DNA from: Lunularia cruciata
Lineage: Eukaryota > Streptophyta > Marchantiopsida > Lunulariales > Lunulariaceae
Direction: 5' to 3'
Assembly: GCA_948567375.1 (NCBI GenBank)
Contig: OX419756.1
Location: 42,882,552 to 42,946,551, forward strand
DNA length: 64,000 nt
In this document: piece by piece, positions 46,549 to 58,032 of the stretch
Layout of the letters: each line of letters starts with the position of its first letter
Numbering within the stretch: the first letter of the stretch is position 1
Notes under the pieces: generated by a model
The model's input: the letters and a program-made list of their open reading frames with translations, nothing else
What the model was told of the DNA's origin: nothing
The model's database searches: none
Program-made: the position numbers and the translations under genes

Positions 46549-46962
46549 TATAATAGACCAAGATTGAGGAGAGAAATAAGAGAATGGAAACTCACATTGG
46601 AACACTCAAATGTGGGAAATCTCTGAATGCCTAGCATGAGCTTTGGCTTTGGTATTTATAGGTAGCATACAAGGCCCTTAAGAAGCTTCTCAAGAAGCTT
46701 CCTCAAGCCACTTTCTTAGAGTGCAAGCCAAGTTAACCAAGAAGCTTCCTTCTAGAAGCCCTCTACTTGGCATGCAAGCTAAGCTAGTTGGAAGCTTCTA
46801 GAAGCTTCCTTCTAGAAGCTACTTACTTGAGGTGCAAGCTAAGCTAGCCAGGAAGCTTCTTGGGAAGCTTCTTAGATACTTGCAGAATATTCTAGGCTAA
46901 TTTGTCTTATGTGCTACTTTGTAAACCCAACTAACTTCATCGCTAAACTCCATATTGTTACA
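46549..46962 (-). mobile_element. Solo LTR of the chromovirus family, with target duplication
   Basis: On the minus strand it starts TGTAACAATATGGAG and ends GGTCTATTATA, with a TATAAATACC promoter-like site and repeated GAAGCTTC words. Flanks are GTGAC at 46544-46548 and ATGAC at 46963-46967 (plus strand), a 5-bp target duplication with one change. Removing LTR plus one duplicate restores an RT frame reading EYLGHTIYPRGLGV, which proves the insertion site. The same LTR family flanks elements C and F. Confidence 0.85.
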
Positions 46963-47030
46963 ATGACCCAAGTACTCAACCTGCTTGTGGAAGAACCTAC
47001 ACTTCCCAAGATGTAATTTGAGGCCATGAG
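46963..47030 (-). pseudogene. RT fragment of the PHD-type host element
   Basis: Minus strand encodes HGLKLHLGKCRFFHKQVEYL, the RT segment just before the Y-L-G-H motif; it continues across the solo LTR. It is cut on the right by fragment B. Confidence 0.8.
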
Positions 47031-47229
47031 TACCACTTAGTACAGCAGATAGAGAAAGATTGTGACAAAATGGAGGTTGTTTTTATTGTTGCCAAGTTGG
47101 ACATCATATTGCCAAATGTCCACTTAGGAATGGGCAAACTCAACAAGTTGCCCATATGGAGTTTGTGGAATAGAATGATCAAGGAAACGACAATTCCTAG
47201 TAGGAGATTTTGAGCCGCCTATTGGGAGC

Positions 47230-47865
47230 TTGATTTGTTCCAATGGGATTGAAAGCTCGACCTATGCAAGTTTGCTTCACTTGCAAGGTACGATATCTAA
47301 TTGGGGTTGTAGGATTTTGGTTGATTTTGGAAGTTCAGAGAATTGCATGTCTATGCAAATAGCAAGGGAATTGGGTATTCCTATCAAGCCAATGATTGGA
47401 AGTAGTTTGATGATAGTAGATGGTAGAAAGGGTTCTGCATTCCGCACCTTGTATCCTGTTACCTTCAAGATTGGAAAAGAGTATTTGGAGTGTATGAGGT
47501 TTGTAGTGGCACCTCTACACTATGATATCATTCTAGGTCTACCTTGGCTTGAACGTCATAAGGTTCAATTTGATTGGACCCAACGCCAAATTCAAGTACA
47601 ACACCAAGGTAGGAATTTCCGATTAGGTTGTTTGGCACATCTGAGTAAGACACCTAAGAATAGTCAATCCCAAGATGGGAAGTTTGTCAAGAAGGTAGCC
47701 ATAGAGCAAACCTTGAAGGGAGTGGAGTCCCAAGATGGGAAGTTTGCCAAGAAGGCAACCATGGAGCAAGCTTGGAAGAGAGATGAGTCCTTAGAAGGGA
47801 AGTTGGTTAGTAAAGTAGCCATAGAGCAAGCTTTGGAGGAAGATAAGTCTGTATTTGCGATATAG
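47230..47865 (+). pseudogene. Protease region of fragment B, with 3 x 60-bp repeat
   Basis: Retropepsin-like: RILVDFGSSENCMSMQIARE (active site D-F-G-S where D-S/T-G is usual), then YDIILGLPWLERHKVQFDW. The linker to RT holds three 20-residue units starting QDGKFVKKVAIEQ (47671, 47731, 47791). Element C has only one unit at the matching place. The changed residue after the active Asp suggests the enzyme is inactive. Confidence 0.8.
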
Positions 47866-47919
47866 ATCATGCCGATTGCACATGAACAATAGGAGGAAGG
47901 CCAAGAGCCTCATCAAGAA

Positions 47920-49110
47920 ATGGTTGATTGGATAGTTCAGGAGTTTGCAGACGTGTTTTTGGATGATCTACCAAAGGAATTACCCTCCGATCAAGGTATG
48001 CCCTTCAAGATCGAGTTGTTGCCAGGGAGTACTCTAGTGAGTAGACCGATCTATTGGCTCTCACCAAAGGAGTTGGAGGAGTTGCAAACAACACTTACAG
48101 GGTTGTTGGAGAAGGACTTCATACAACATAGTACCTCTCCTTGGGGAGCACCGGTACTATTTGTTCCAAAACAAGATGGAGGACTTCGTTTTTGTATTGA
48201 TTACCGTGGGCTCAATAAGCAAACCGTGAAGAATGCATATCCCTTGCCTTGGATTGATGACTTCCTTGATCAACTAAGTGGAGCATGCTACTTTTCCAAG
48301 TTGGATCTTTGCAGCAACTATTTGTAAATTCCTATTGATAGAGAGGATGTGCAAAAGACTGTCTTTCGTACAAAGTATGGGCATTTCAAGTGGAGAGTTC
48401 TACCTTTCAAACTCACTAATGCTCTAGTAGTCTTCATGGATCAGATGCATTGGGTGTTGGATGGACTATTGGATTGGTCCGTGGTGGTGTTCTTGGATGA
48501 TATCTTAATTTATAGTAAAATAGAGGCAAAACACGTGCATCATATGCGAGAAGTCCTAAGACGACTACGACAATGGAAATTGTACAGCAAGAAGTCAAAG
48601 TGTGCCTTTTGGCAAAAGGAAGTTACCTTCTTGGGTCATAAGATCTTATCAAAGGGGGTCAAGATGGAAGAAGAGAAAATCAAGGCCATTAATGATTGGC
48701 CTACCTAGAAGGATGCTACAAAAGTATGTGCATTCAATGGATTGGCCAGTTTTTACTGACGGTTTATCCATTATTATGCTCATGTTGCTACACCATTGAC
48801 TAACCTCTAAGGAAAGAACTTGAGCTTCCAATGGACCACCAAGCATGAAGAAGCATTCCAGAAGTTAAAGCATATGGTGTCTTCAAGACCCATTCTTCAA
48901 CCATATGATCCTCAACTACCCTCTATGGTTGATTTTGATGCTTTTAACTTTGCAATTGGAGCCGTGCTGCAACAAGAATTCCCAAATGGACTCCATCCTC
49001 TTGCCTTTTGTCTCACTGACTCAATACGGCTGAACAAAACTACTCTGCTCAAGATTGAGAACAACTTGCAATGGTATATGCCACCAAGGTATGGAGGCAT
49101 TACCTCTTAG
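47920..49110 (+). pseudogene. RT and RNase H of fragment B
   Basis: [42 protein letters not shown], then a stop at 48325-48327. The frame resumes with FRTKYGHFKWRVLPF and the catalytic VVVFLDDILIYSK. A second stop at 48706-48708 and frame changes precede the RNase H part (MVDFDAFNFAIGAVLQQEFP). The normal T-D-A/S of RNase H reads V-D-F-D-A here. Dead copy. Confidence 0.85.
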
Positions 49111-49429
49111 GGAAACACGTGATCATGCAAACTGATCACAAACCATTGTTGTAGACCTTACACTTGGAACACATGAAGAGTCAACATCATCAATGGAAGG
49201 AACAACTCTAACTGTATGACATCAAACTTGAGTACAAACCAGGTCGGTTCCTTGTCATCCCTAATGCTTTATCACGATGACTTGATTTGAAGTCTCTTCC
49301 TCTCATCACCGTGGCAATTTCAACGGTGTCAGTTGACTCCAAGGTCCAAAATGAGTTTCAATCAGCTCTACACCAAGATCCCTTCTTCCAAATGATACAT
49401 GGTCACCTTATGGCATGCAATAAGGAGTA

Positions 49430-49732
49430 AAACACCTTCTCCATCAAGAAGGGCCTTTTATTCCATGAGGACCGGATCTATGTTCTAACTAAAGGTGATC
49501 TTCGACTTGTGTGCTTTCAAGAAGCCCATGATTTACCTATCATTGGTCACATGGGTGTGGACAAGACCTTGGGTACCCTCCAACGTCAATAGTGGTGGCC
49601 CAACATGACACAAGATGTTCAAGAATTTGTCCAATTGTGTGAGAATTTCTAATTTAACAAGGCTAGCAACTAGAAGCCGAGTGGACTCCTTCAACCACTC
49701 ACCGTTCCATCCGCTCGGGTGTGGTGCACTTT
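49430..49732 (+). pseudogene. Integrase zinc-binding start of fragment B, truncated
   Basis: Contains YVLTKGDLRLVCFQEAHDLP and IIGHMGVDKTLGTLQ (H-x-G-x-x-K-T-L), the zinc-domain beginning, with a stop in QRQ-stop-WW. The match ends near LQPLTVPSARVW at about 49.73 kb. Confidence 0.75.
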
Positions 49733-50540
49733 GCTGCACTCTAGAAGAAGTAACATTTGTAGATGAGGTCTCCTTACCAAATCCAGATGTCACTACTCTC
49801 TCTTCCACCATGTTGAGCTCAATACGCTCAACCAAACCAAAGACCACTACCAAAGTAGGCAAAGTAGCCTGTAACAATGTAGCATCACGAACTCTACATT
49901 GCAACCCCTTGTCGAGTATTCCATAACAAAATTGGACTGCCTGGGCCTCTGTAACTTCTTGAGTGTAACTAATCAGCCACCTCATGCGAGTGTATGCTTT
50001 GCGTAGGCCTTCTACAGCCTTCCACTGGAACTCTTGCAAGCTTCTTAGCTTGTCACTCCGTACTCCCTAGTAGTTCTATCTCAAACATTGGAAGAACTCC
50101 ACCATGGGGTTAAACCCCAATACCACACCACCTCATGTAGTGGTACCTCCACTCGTGGTAATACTATCTCTAGCTAGTGCACCTCCACTTGCTCCACCAA
50201 CACTACTTGAGCTGGAACTCGTGGATACAACCGATCTACTCTTGGCAACCGAGCCTGAAGTGATAGAGATATAGTTTGGAGACCAATACTGTGTCCATGA
50301 CTCAATCTCTTCCAAATGAGCTCTTTGGAACTCATGGTAGTCATCCATCAATGGACCCTCCAAATGCTATAAAAACCCCTTCCATGCCATGAAAGGTGTG
50401 AACAAAGTTGCGTTCCGCATCTATTGCAGATCACACCAACTATCAAACTCTTGGATGAAGTCATCTCACTCAATGGTACCCACTATACTAGAGTAACGCC
50501 TGGGACCTTTGGAGGCCCTATAAATCTCGTCCATGTCTCA
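49733..50540 (-). pseudogene. Gag of the PHD-type Ty3 host element
   Basis: Minus-strand frames contain FIQEFDSWCDLQ, then PFMAWKGFL, MDDYHEFQRAHLEEIESWTQ and YWSPNYISITSGS, a Ser-rich stretch, and further MQEFQWKAVEGLRKAYTRMR with YGILDKGLQCRVRDA. Two stops near 50.36-50.45 kb break it. The order and orientation fit the RT/RNase H and PHD parts farther left. Assignment of all parts to one element is inference. Confidence 0.65.
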
Positions 50541-50653
50541 CAACAATGGTGTAGACACAACAAGTGCACTCTTAATTGGATCAACTCTTGTGTCAAACTC
50601 TAACTTAGAGTTTAGGGTTTAATCTCCTCTCTCATTGGGACCTAAGATACAAG

Positions 50654-50662
50654 TTGATACCA
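50654..50662 (-). other. Primer binding site (initiator tRNA-Met type) of host element
   Basis: On the minus strand TGGTATCAA stands between gag and the LTR-like region, at the expected position and orientation for the gag at 49.7-50.5 kb. Confidence 0.55.
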
Positions 50663-51960
50663 AGCGCCACTTCGAGTAAACCCATTTTTTACTATAGGGC
50701 TATCTTCTCTAGAATCCCCAAAGAACTCCATCATGACAAAGTAATACAACTACAATCGCAACCGCAAACTGCAACCGCAAGTAACCGCAACTACAATCGC
50801 AACTGCCAACACCAACCAATCACCACCAAGTGCCAAAACTAACAAAAAATTGTACACTAATGTAACTCTAACCAAGAAAACTACACTAGGGGCAAGGACA
50901 ACCTATAACTTGCCATCACAATACATATTTTCATGGTCTACAAGTCATCACTTCTTGCCTCACTAGAGAGAAACAAAGATAGTTTGACTGATCATCACTC
51001 AAGCCTCACTATCGAGAGCACACTAGAGCACCAACGCTCAAAATTTAGGGCACCTCACACAAACATGGTGCACAAACATGAAGTAGAGAATAGAGGGGGT
51101 CCAATCAAAACAATGCTAAACAACAACCCTCCATCTCATAAATCAACACAAGATTGACTCTGCCACCATTTGGCATTTGACATAATCAAAGTACCTATCT
51201 ATTTCTTGAGCTACAAGGATCATCGAGGATCAAATTCAAGTTCTTCTCACCAAAATCTGACATAACTCCTTCACAAAATTTGACGTAAATCCTTAAAAAT
51301 GGTTGACCACTAAATCATCAACTAACTCTTCACTCAAGCTAAATTGGAAAAATGGGTTTCGTCCAATCTTCAATTCACAAGGATCTACTCCAAACTCCAC
51401 CTTCAATTTTAGTTTCTGAGCTCAACTTGTAACAAATTAGTCCTAAGCTCAAAATCACTACTACCTCTTGAAAATTGCTTCTTCCTTGGCTTCAAATTTT
51501 GCCAACACTTCCGCACACACACTCTCTTAGGGAAATTTGAACTACTCGATCGAGACACACAATCCACCGAGCTTGGAGATACCACCAACACTCATAGTTC
51601 TTGCATCCAATTTCCCCTTACTCACTTCTCTGATGTAATCAAATCGTTTACAACTCAAATCCATTGAACTCAGATCAATACTTGATTTGATCCTCAACAA
51701 CTTGCCAAAAATAAGGCATTGATTACAGTCAAGCCACACCAACTCTAGCTAAGAGACTCTAGGTGACTCTCAACGGCTTTCTCTGGAGTTAGAGAGATGA
51801 TGGTGGGCCCACCATGAAGTAAATACCCTAAACACAAAATCTGACCGTTGGAAAGTAGTCTATGAGTAATTGCCAAATGCCTCTAACTACTAACATTGGA
51901 ACTCCAGTGTCTGAACAATCTAGATGCGACACTACAAATGGCGTGACAACTTTCTAGAGT
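50663..51960 (-). repeat. Probable 5' LTR region of the PHD-type host element
   Basis: Lies just upstream (minus strand) of the primer site and gag. Its distal part, 51630-51960, is similar to 35324-35763. No recognised coding frame. The outer LTR end was not resolved; it may lie near 51.96 kb where similarity to the other block stops. The CAACCGCAA-type repeat at 50.75-50.82 kb is within it. Confidence 0.5.
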
Positions 51961-53260
51961 GATCACTTAAATCTTGAGCATCAACTAGAGAGATCATAAA
52001 AACCTATGTTATATAAACCACAAACTAATCATGAAAAGCTTTGAATACTATGACCTTGAGCACTTACTAGAGTGAAAATCAAGACACAAGCACAAATCAT
52101 TTATTGTTCATTAAGATATTTAGTACTTGTTGGATAAAAAATCATAACTTAAAGCACAAATTTGAATATATAGTAAATATTTGTGTGTATATGTCATTGC
52201 AAGAAAGGAGTTATAAGGACTAATAGTTAATAGTCAAATCATAAAGGTTTTTTTAGGTATTAATAAAAGAGACAAACTAGAAACAAATCATCATGAATGT
52301 TCAATATTTTGATGGCAACTTTGATTGGGTTGTATTAAAAGTAGAGTACCAACAAGCCAAATTTAGGCTTAACTTAAGAAATAATACATTGTTAAGTTAA
52401 AATTGATACTAGAATATCAAATACATACTTGCATATAAGAATAAAGTTATAGAGTAGATGGAAAGCTTTACATCCTTTTTTTAGTACCAAGGTTTCTATA
52501 GAAATAAGTATTGATATTTGTATCAAGAGATTTGGGATTTATTTTAAAGATAATCATTATGATTTTGTGTAAAAAATATGATTTGTGAGTCAAAAGATAG
52601 ACTTTGCTTTTTGGTCTAAATTTTGGACTTGGGTATTAAAGTTCATAACAAGGATCTATGATCTAGAGTATTAGCTATTTATAAGGAATTATAAATCCCT
52701 TCTTCTAGTTCTAATTATTCAAAATATATTTGTTGGCTCAAATAGATATCATATAACATTTTCTAAATTATTATGAGCTTGCATTGCCTTATCATAAATT
52801 TCATTCATACTTAAGTGTGAATAAGTTTAGAATTCTAACAATTTACTTGATATGTGTTTATAATATATGATATGTTGTAAAATCATTAACTACCCACCTC
52901 TATGGACTAGGTAATGAACTAACTAATCCCAACTATAATCATGCAAGCTATATGGTCCCATTTTCAGATTGAGTGACGGTTTGGATCTACCAAGACCACT
53001 ACAATGTTGTATGAGGGTGGATATTCTTACTTTCAAAAATGATCACCATACCTTGTATGATGCATAGGTTGCAAACCCTCCCACAAGTAGCATTATTAGT
53101 ACAGTCAAATATATAATCACATACAAATTATTAAAAGAAATGGTTCCCTTACCTTGCATGGTGTGGAGGTTGCAAAATCCTACTAGGAAAGTCACCGGCA
53201 TAGTTAAGCATGTAGGAAAAAGCAAAAATAACCTTCTCATTGGGTGCAAGGAGAATCATT
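51961..53260. other. AT-rich spacer, nothing recognised
   Basis: No open frame above about 70 codons and no family motif. A short repeated phrase with ACCTTGCATGGTGTGGAGGT and CTTGTATGATGCATAGGT lies at 53.05-53.17 kb. Confidence 0.5.
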
Positions 53261-53267
53261 ACACACT

Positions 53268-53729
53268 ATGTGTTAAAGATCAAGGAGAGAAATATGGGAA
53301 TGGAAGATCAAAGTGAAAGATCACATTGGGACTCTTGAACAAAGAAAACTCCAAATGCCTAGCATGAGCTTGGGCTTTGGTATTTATAGAGAACAAAAAA
53401 GGCTCTTGAGAAAGCCAAGCTAATAAGGAAGCTTCTTGAGAAGATTCCTTCTAGAAGCCATCTACGTGGCATGCAAGCTAAACTAGTCGAGACGCTTCCC
53501 AAGAAGCTTCCTTTTAGAAGACATTTACCTGGCATGCAAGCTAAGCTAGCCAAGAATCTTCCTCTTAGAAGTCACCATTTGGTATGCGAGTGATCCAATC
53601 CAACTACTTGGAAGTACCAAGTAGCTTCCTAGATTCTTTTAGAATATTGTTATGTTTTTTTGGCTAATTTGGCCTATTTGCTACTTTGTTAGTACCAACT
53701 AACTCATCTGTAAACTTCATATTGTTACA
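53268..53729 (-). repeat. 3' LTR of chromovirus fragment F
   Basis: Minus-strand LTR starting TGTAACAATATGAAG at 53729, with the TATAAATACC box and GAAGCTTC-rich stretch shared with the solo LTR at 46.5-47.0 kb and with element C. The distal end is approximate. It follows directly after a chromodomain on the same strand. Confidence 0.75.
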
Positions 53730-53744
53730 TATTCTCCCACCACT

Positions 53745-53960
53745 AGCTGGTGACTTCTTTGGCACCATGGAAGCTTCAAGCTCTTGGAATGCCATTTGAG
53801 CATTTTGGACATGAGAAAGAGGCTTCCAAGTGGCATCATGAAGTGGATATCCATTCCAAAGGACTTTGTACTCAATATGTTGTTGGCGGCCATGTTAAAT
53901 ATAGTGACATGCAAGGAGATAATCAACTTCATACTCCTCATGATTGTTGATAGGGACAAG
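53745..53960 (-). pseudogene. Chromodomain of integrase, chromovirus fragment F
   Basis: Minus strand: NNHEEYEVDYLLACHYI, then HIEYKVLWNGYP, ATWKPLSHVQNAQMAFQE. This is the chromodomain pattern (E-Y-E-V, E-Y-x-V-x-W-x-G-Y-P, A-T-W-x-P) found at the C-terminus of chromovirus integrases, which read histone marks and guide insertion. One stop follows the ACHYI segment. The rest of the element (upstream on minus) is missing: it meets the inverted LTR of element C at about 54.1 kb. Confidence 0.8.
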
Positions 53961-54657
53961 AAGAGGAGGAGAATGGACACAAGAGGATAAGAAAGATGGA
54001 TTGGAAACAAGACTATAACTTAGAAATATGAAAGATAAGGTGAATTTGCATATGACAAGGCAAGGTAAGTCGATAAAAAATATGAAAAATGATTTGGAAT
54101 AGTTGCTAGGTAGGCGGCTTCTAAAATGAAGCTTCTCAAGAAGCTTCATGGTTAGCTTGGCTTGCACTCTAAGAAAATGGCTTCTAGGAAGCTTCCTCAT
54201 AGGCTTCTCTGGAGCCTTGAATGTTCTCTATAAATACCAAAGCCCAAGCTCATGCTAGGCATTTGGAGTTCCCCTCATTCAAGAGTCCCAATGTTATCTT
54301 GCACTATAATCTTCCATTCTCTTATTTCTCTCTTTGGTCTTTTATATTGGTATTAAAGAAAGAATGGGATGGATGGAATTTATGGACGACAAAATTCATT
54401 TTTGCCAAACCATTGGGATTTTTGTATCCATATATTATCCAAGCATCATTTCACATAGTTTATCATCTTACAATTTGGGCAACTTTTTTTGAATGCAATC
54501 ACCTTGTCCTTGTACTTCCGATTGTAACGTATGAGGAATGGTAGACATGTTGTATCTTTTTATTAACTTAGATAAATTGTAGGTAGTTTCATACAATTGT
54601 AACCATGGTGGCAATATCCCAAGTTAGCATTTCCATGCAACAACAAATCAAGGACCA

Positions 54658-55440
54658 TTGATTGTTGGAAGAACAAGATCATCAATGACAAGAGCATGTG
54701 AAAGAGCACCATTTCAAGAAGGGGAAGAGCAAATCAAACTTCCAAAGCCCAATATATTCAAAGGCAAGAACCTCTTAGGCGCAATGGAGAATATTATGTT
54801 TGATTTGAATGATATTTTGAGGCTAAAAATCTTCAAGATGAATGGAGATATATACTCTTGGCTTCAAGAAAATTGGATGGAGTGGTAAAATTATGGTGGC
54901 AATTTCAAGTGGAGCGAGCTAAATGGCAATTTTTTGCACCAATCTAAACATATGAAAAATTCAAGAGCACAATAATTAGGCAATTCTAAGCTATAAATAC
55001 AAAAAAAGTAGCACAGAATAGGTTGGTAGAATTGAAGCGGATTGGTTCTATAAGAAGCTATAACAATCAAATTGAGAGCACCATAATGAAAATTTTAGAT
55101 ATATTAGAAGGTGAAGCTCTAGATCAATTTATGAGAGGCTTGAAATCATGCACCAAATTAGAAATGACCATGCAGGAGCCCAAAGATTTGGAGGAAACCA
55201 TGCAATTGGTTGAGTGCTTTCATTCCTTGGTTGTGACAACTTGGTCTTGGCCTTGACCTTCACCAAACCTGCCCATATACTACACATGAGTGGAGGATTT
55301 GATATTAATGGAGATCAATGCCATCCAACAAAAGCCACTTGGCCTAATAGATACAAAAAGATTGTGACAAATTGGTGGTTGCTTTTATTGTCGCCAAATT
55401 ATGCATTGCATTGCTAAATGTATGCTCAAGAATGGATTAT
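54658..55440 (+). pseudogene. Gag and zinc knuckle of element C
   Basis: Frames carry IKLPKPNIFKGKNLLGAMEN and, in another frame, RLVELKRIGSIRSYNNQIES with EGEALDQFMRGLKS. A knuckle GCFYCRQIMHCIAKC (C-x2-C-x4-H/C-x4-C with a displaced His) ends the region. Several stops; dead. Confidence 0.65.
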
Positions 55441-55979
55441 CCAAAAAATAGCACAAATGGAGTTTGTAGAGCATGATGATCAAAGAAATAAGGAATCCTA
55501 GTAGGAGAACTCAAGCCACCTACTAGAAACTTGATAAGTTCTAATGGGATTGAAGGCTTGGCCTATGCAAGTTTGTTTCACTTGCAAGGTATAACATCTA
55601 CTTGTGATTATAGAATTTTGGTACTGATTTTGGAGTTCAAAGAATTGCATGTCCATAAAATTAGCAAAAGAATTAAGTATTAAGTATTTCTATCAAGAAA
55701 ATAATTAGAAATAGATTGATGATGGCAGATGGTAAAAAGTGTTATGCATTCCATACCTCACATCTTGTTATATTTAAGATTGGAAAATAGTATTTGGAGT
55801 GTATGAGGTTTGTAATGGCACCTCCAGACTATGTTGTTATTCTAGTTTTACCTTGGCTTGAATATCATAAGGTTCAATTTGATTGGACCTAATGAAAAAT
55901 TCAAGTACAATATCAAGCTAAGAATTACCAATTAGGTTGTGTGACATCTTTGAGTAAGACACTTAAGAGTAGATAGTCC

Positions 55980-57351
55980 CAAAATGAGAAACATGTTATT
56001 AAAGCAGCCATAGAGCAAGCTTTGGAGAAAGATAAGCTTATTTTGCAATGTGGATTAAGAAAATTATGCATGAAGAATTTGATAAGGGCCAAAAGCCTTG
56101 TCAAGCAATGGTTGATCAAATAGTTCAAGAGCTTGCAAATGTATTTCTAGATGATATGCCGACAAGATTACTCTTAAATTATGAAGGGTTTCCCTTCAAG
56201 ATTGAATTATTGCCAAGAAGTGCTCCATTGAGTAGACCAATCTATAGGCTCCCACCAAAGGAGTTAGATGAACTTCAAACAATTGATATAGTTGTCTCAT
56301 CAACTAAACACCACAAAAAATAATTTCTCTACTTCAGATCAAGATTAACTAGTAATGGTATATGCCACCAAGGTATGGAGATAGTATCTTTTGGTGAAAC
56401 AAGTGATCATGCAAACCAAACACAAACCCTTGTTGTAGACATTATATTTAGAGCACATGAAGAGTTGACATCATTGATGGGAGGAAAAGCTATAGTTGTT
56501 TGACATCAAACTTGAGTAAAAACTTGGAAGGTTCTATATCATCTCCAATGCCATATCAAAATGACCTGATTTGAAGTCCCTTACTCTTATCATGATGGCA
56601 ATTATGATTGTGTCAATCAACTCAAAAGTACAAATTGAGTTTAGGATAGCTTTACAAGAAGACATCTTCTTTCAAATGGTACAAGGTCATCTTGCTACAC
56701 AAAATAAGGAATACAACACCTTTTTTTTCAAGGAAGGCCTTTTATTTTGTGAGAACCGGATCTATGTTCTAGCCAAGGGTGATCTACAACTTGTGCGCCC
56801 TCAAGAAGCCCATGACTTACCAATCATTGGTCACATGGGTATGGACAAGACCTTGGGTACCCTACAATGCCAATGGTGGTGACCTAACATAATACAAGAT
56901 GCTTGAGAGTTTGTCCAATCTTGTGAGAGCTATTGATGCAACAAGGCCAACAACCAAAATCCGAGAGGCCTCCTTCAACCACTTTCCATCTCATTTGCTT
57001 GATATGAACACATGAGCTTAGATCACATAATCTCCTTACCCAAGACAAAGCAAGGTCACATAACAATTTTGGTGTTTATGGACAAGCTTAGTAAGCAAAT
57101 CCATTTGGCACCAATCTTTGATATAGTGGATGTTCATATATTGGCCCAAATCTACTTAAAAAATATCTTCAAGCATCGTAGGATACCTTGTGTGCTCATC
57201 TTTGATTGTGATCCTTGAGTCACTGTAAAATTTTAGCAAACACTTTTCCAAATACTTAGCACCAAGCTTACTTTGTCTACAACCTATCATCCTCAAACTT
57301 ATGGACAAACCAAATATGCAAATCACATCTTGGAGGATATATGTAATACCA
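55980..57351 (+). pseudogene. RT remnant and integrase of element C, RT palm deleted
   Basis: RT N-terminal part [20 protein letters not shown] stops after LQTID near 56.29 kb. The sequence then jumps to RNase H-end remnants at 56.34 kb, so fingers and the YxDD palm are absent. Integrase zinc part: IIGHMGMDKTLGTLQCQW. Core: LPKTKQGHITILVFMDKLSK and IFKHRRIPCVLIFDCDP, then YHPQTYGQTKYANHILED before the E insertion. Confidence 0.75.
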
Positions 57352-57920
57352 AGAGCTAGCCATATGATCTAGATATGAAATTTGGTTTGGTAACATCTAG
57401 AATGATGTTATACATGATGAACTAAACAGATAAGAAAGAGGTATCACCAAAAGTGGACTTCTATTATTAGAGTAGGAACCAAAATATACCTGCAATCTTT
57501 AAAGGCAATTTCAGAGGCCTAAACGGATGAATAAGGTCTCAAAAATGTGTAGATTTCCCCCAAGAGAGGCAAGGTTGGCCTTCCCTCCCCCCTGGTTTGT
57601 CTCATTGAGAGCTTTCCAATGGTACCTCACCCATGTGATTTTGAGATTCCTACAAGAAAATTCCCTAAAAGATTCCCTTTGGTCAAAGCTTGTATGAGCA
57701 ACCATATCGGACCAAGACCGACATGTCACCCATCCAAGTAAGTAATCCAAGGGTGGAGCTTTCTAACATATCACCTATTTGTGTGCCTAATTCTATGGTG
57801 GAGCTTCCTTAGAGGAGATCCTCTTTGTCTATATAATAAAGAGAAAGTGCTCCTTTGGAGCATCGGATGGTTGAGTATGAAATCTGTGTTTCTCTCTTCT
57901 CTTGTCCTTGGAGTATTACA
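57352..57920 (+). repeat. 5' LTR of element E (plus orientation)
   Basis: 569 bp, TGTAATACC...GTATTACA, followed by a primer site. It is the inverse of the D 3' LTR that starts 113 bp away, so 57352-58785 forms a large inverted repeat. E sits inside the integrase frame of element C. Confidence 0.88.
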
Positions 57921-58032
57921 ATGGTATCATAGGAAGTGTTTTAGTCCAAGAGAGTGGATCACCCCTCTTGGAAGAACACAAACTACTAAAATTGAATAAT
58001 TTGAGGTGGAGAACATAGAGTAATTGCTAGAC
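57921..58032 (+). mobile_element. Primer site and leader of element E, cut by D
   Basis: Starts with TGGTATCATAGG (initiator tRNA-Met primer site, 57922 on) and matches the leader of element D (63.74-63.86 kb on minus) up to GCTAGAC at 58032, where the D 3' LTR begins. In D the leader goes on with TTAGGAAAGAC. So D inserted here, and the remainder of E should lie beyond the right end of this window. Confidence 0.82.

Larger units (their letters stand above)
47031..49732 (+). mobile_element. Ty3 chromovirus-family fragment B, no LTRs
   Basis: Internal pol-containing fragment from the gag zinc knuckle (GCFYCCQVGHHIAKC, 47072-47119) through protease, RT and RNase H into the integrase zinc domain, where it stops at SARVW near 49.73 kb and minus-strand gag of the host element begins. 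Same family as element C by protein similarity. LTRs are missing on both sides, so it arose by truncation, recombination or loss of ends rather than as a complete insertion. Confidence 0.8.
54105..57351 (+). mobile_element. Chromovirus-family element C, degenerate, interrupted by E
   Basis: A 5'-truncated LTR (about 54105-54346, with the TATAAATACC box, ending GGTCTTTTATA) is followed by a primer site TGGTATTAAAG, gag (54.65-55.26 kb), zinc knuckle (55.38 kb), protease remnant (55.6-55.95 kb), part of RT, RNase H remnants and integrase (56.8-57.35 kb). The RT palm is deleted. The integrase frame is cut at TTGGAGGATATA by the LTR of element E. Confidence 0.75.
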
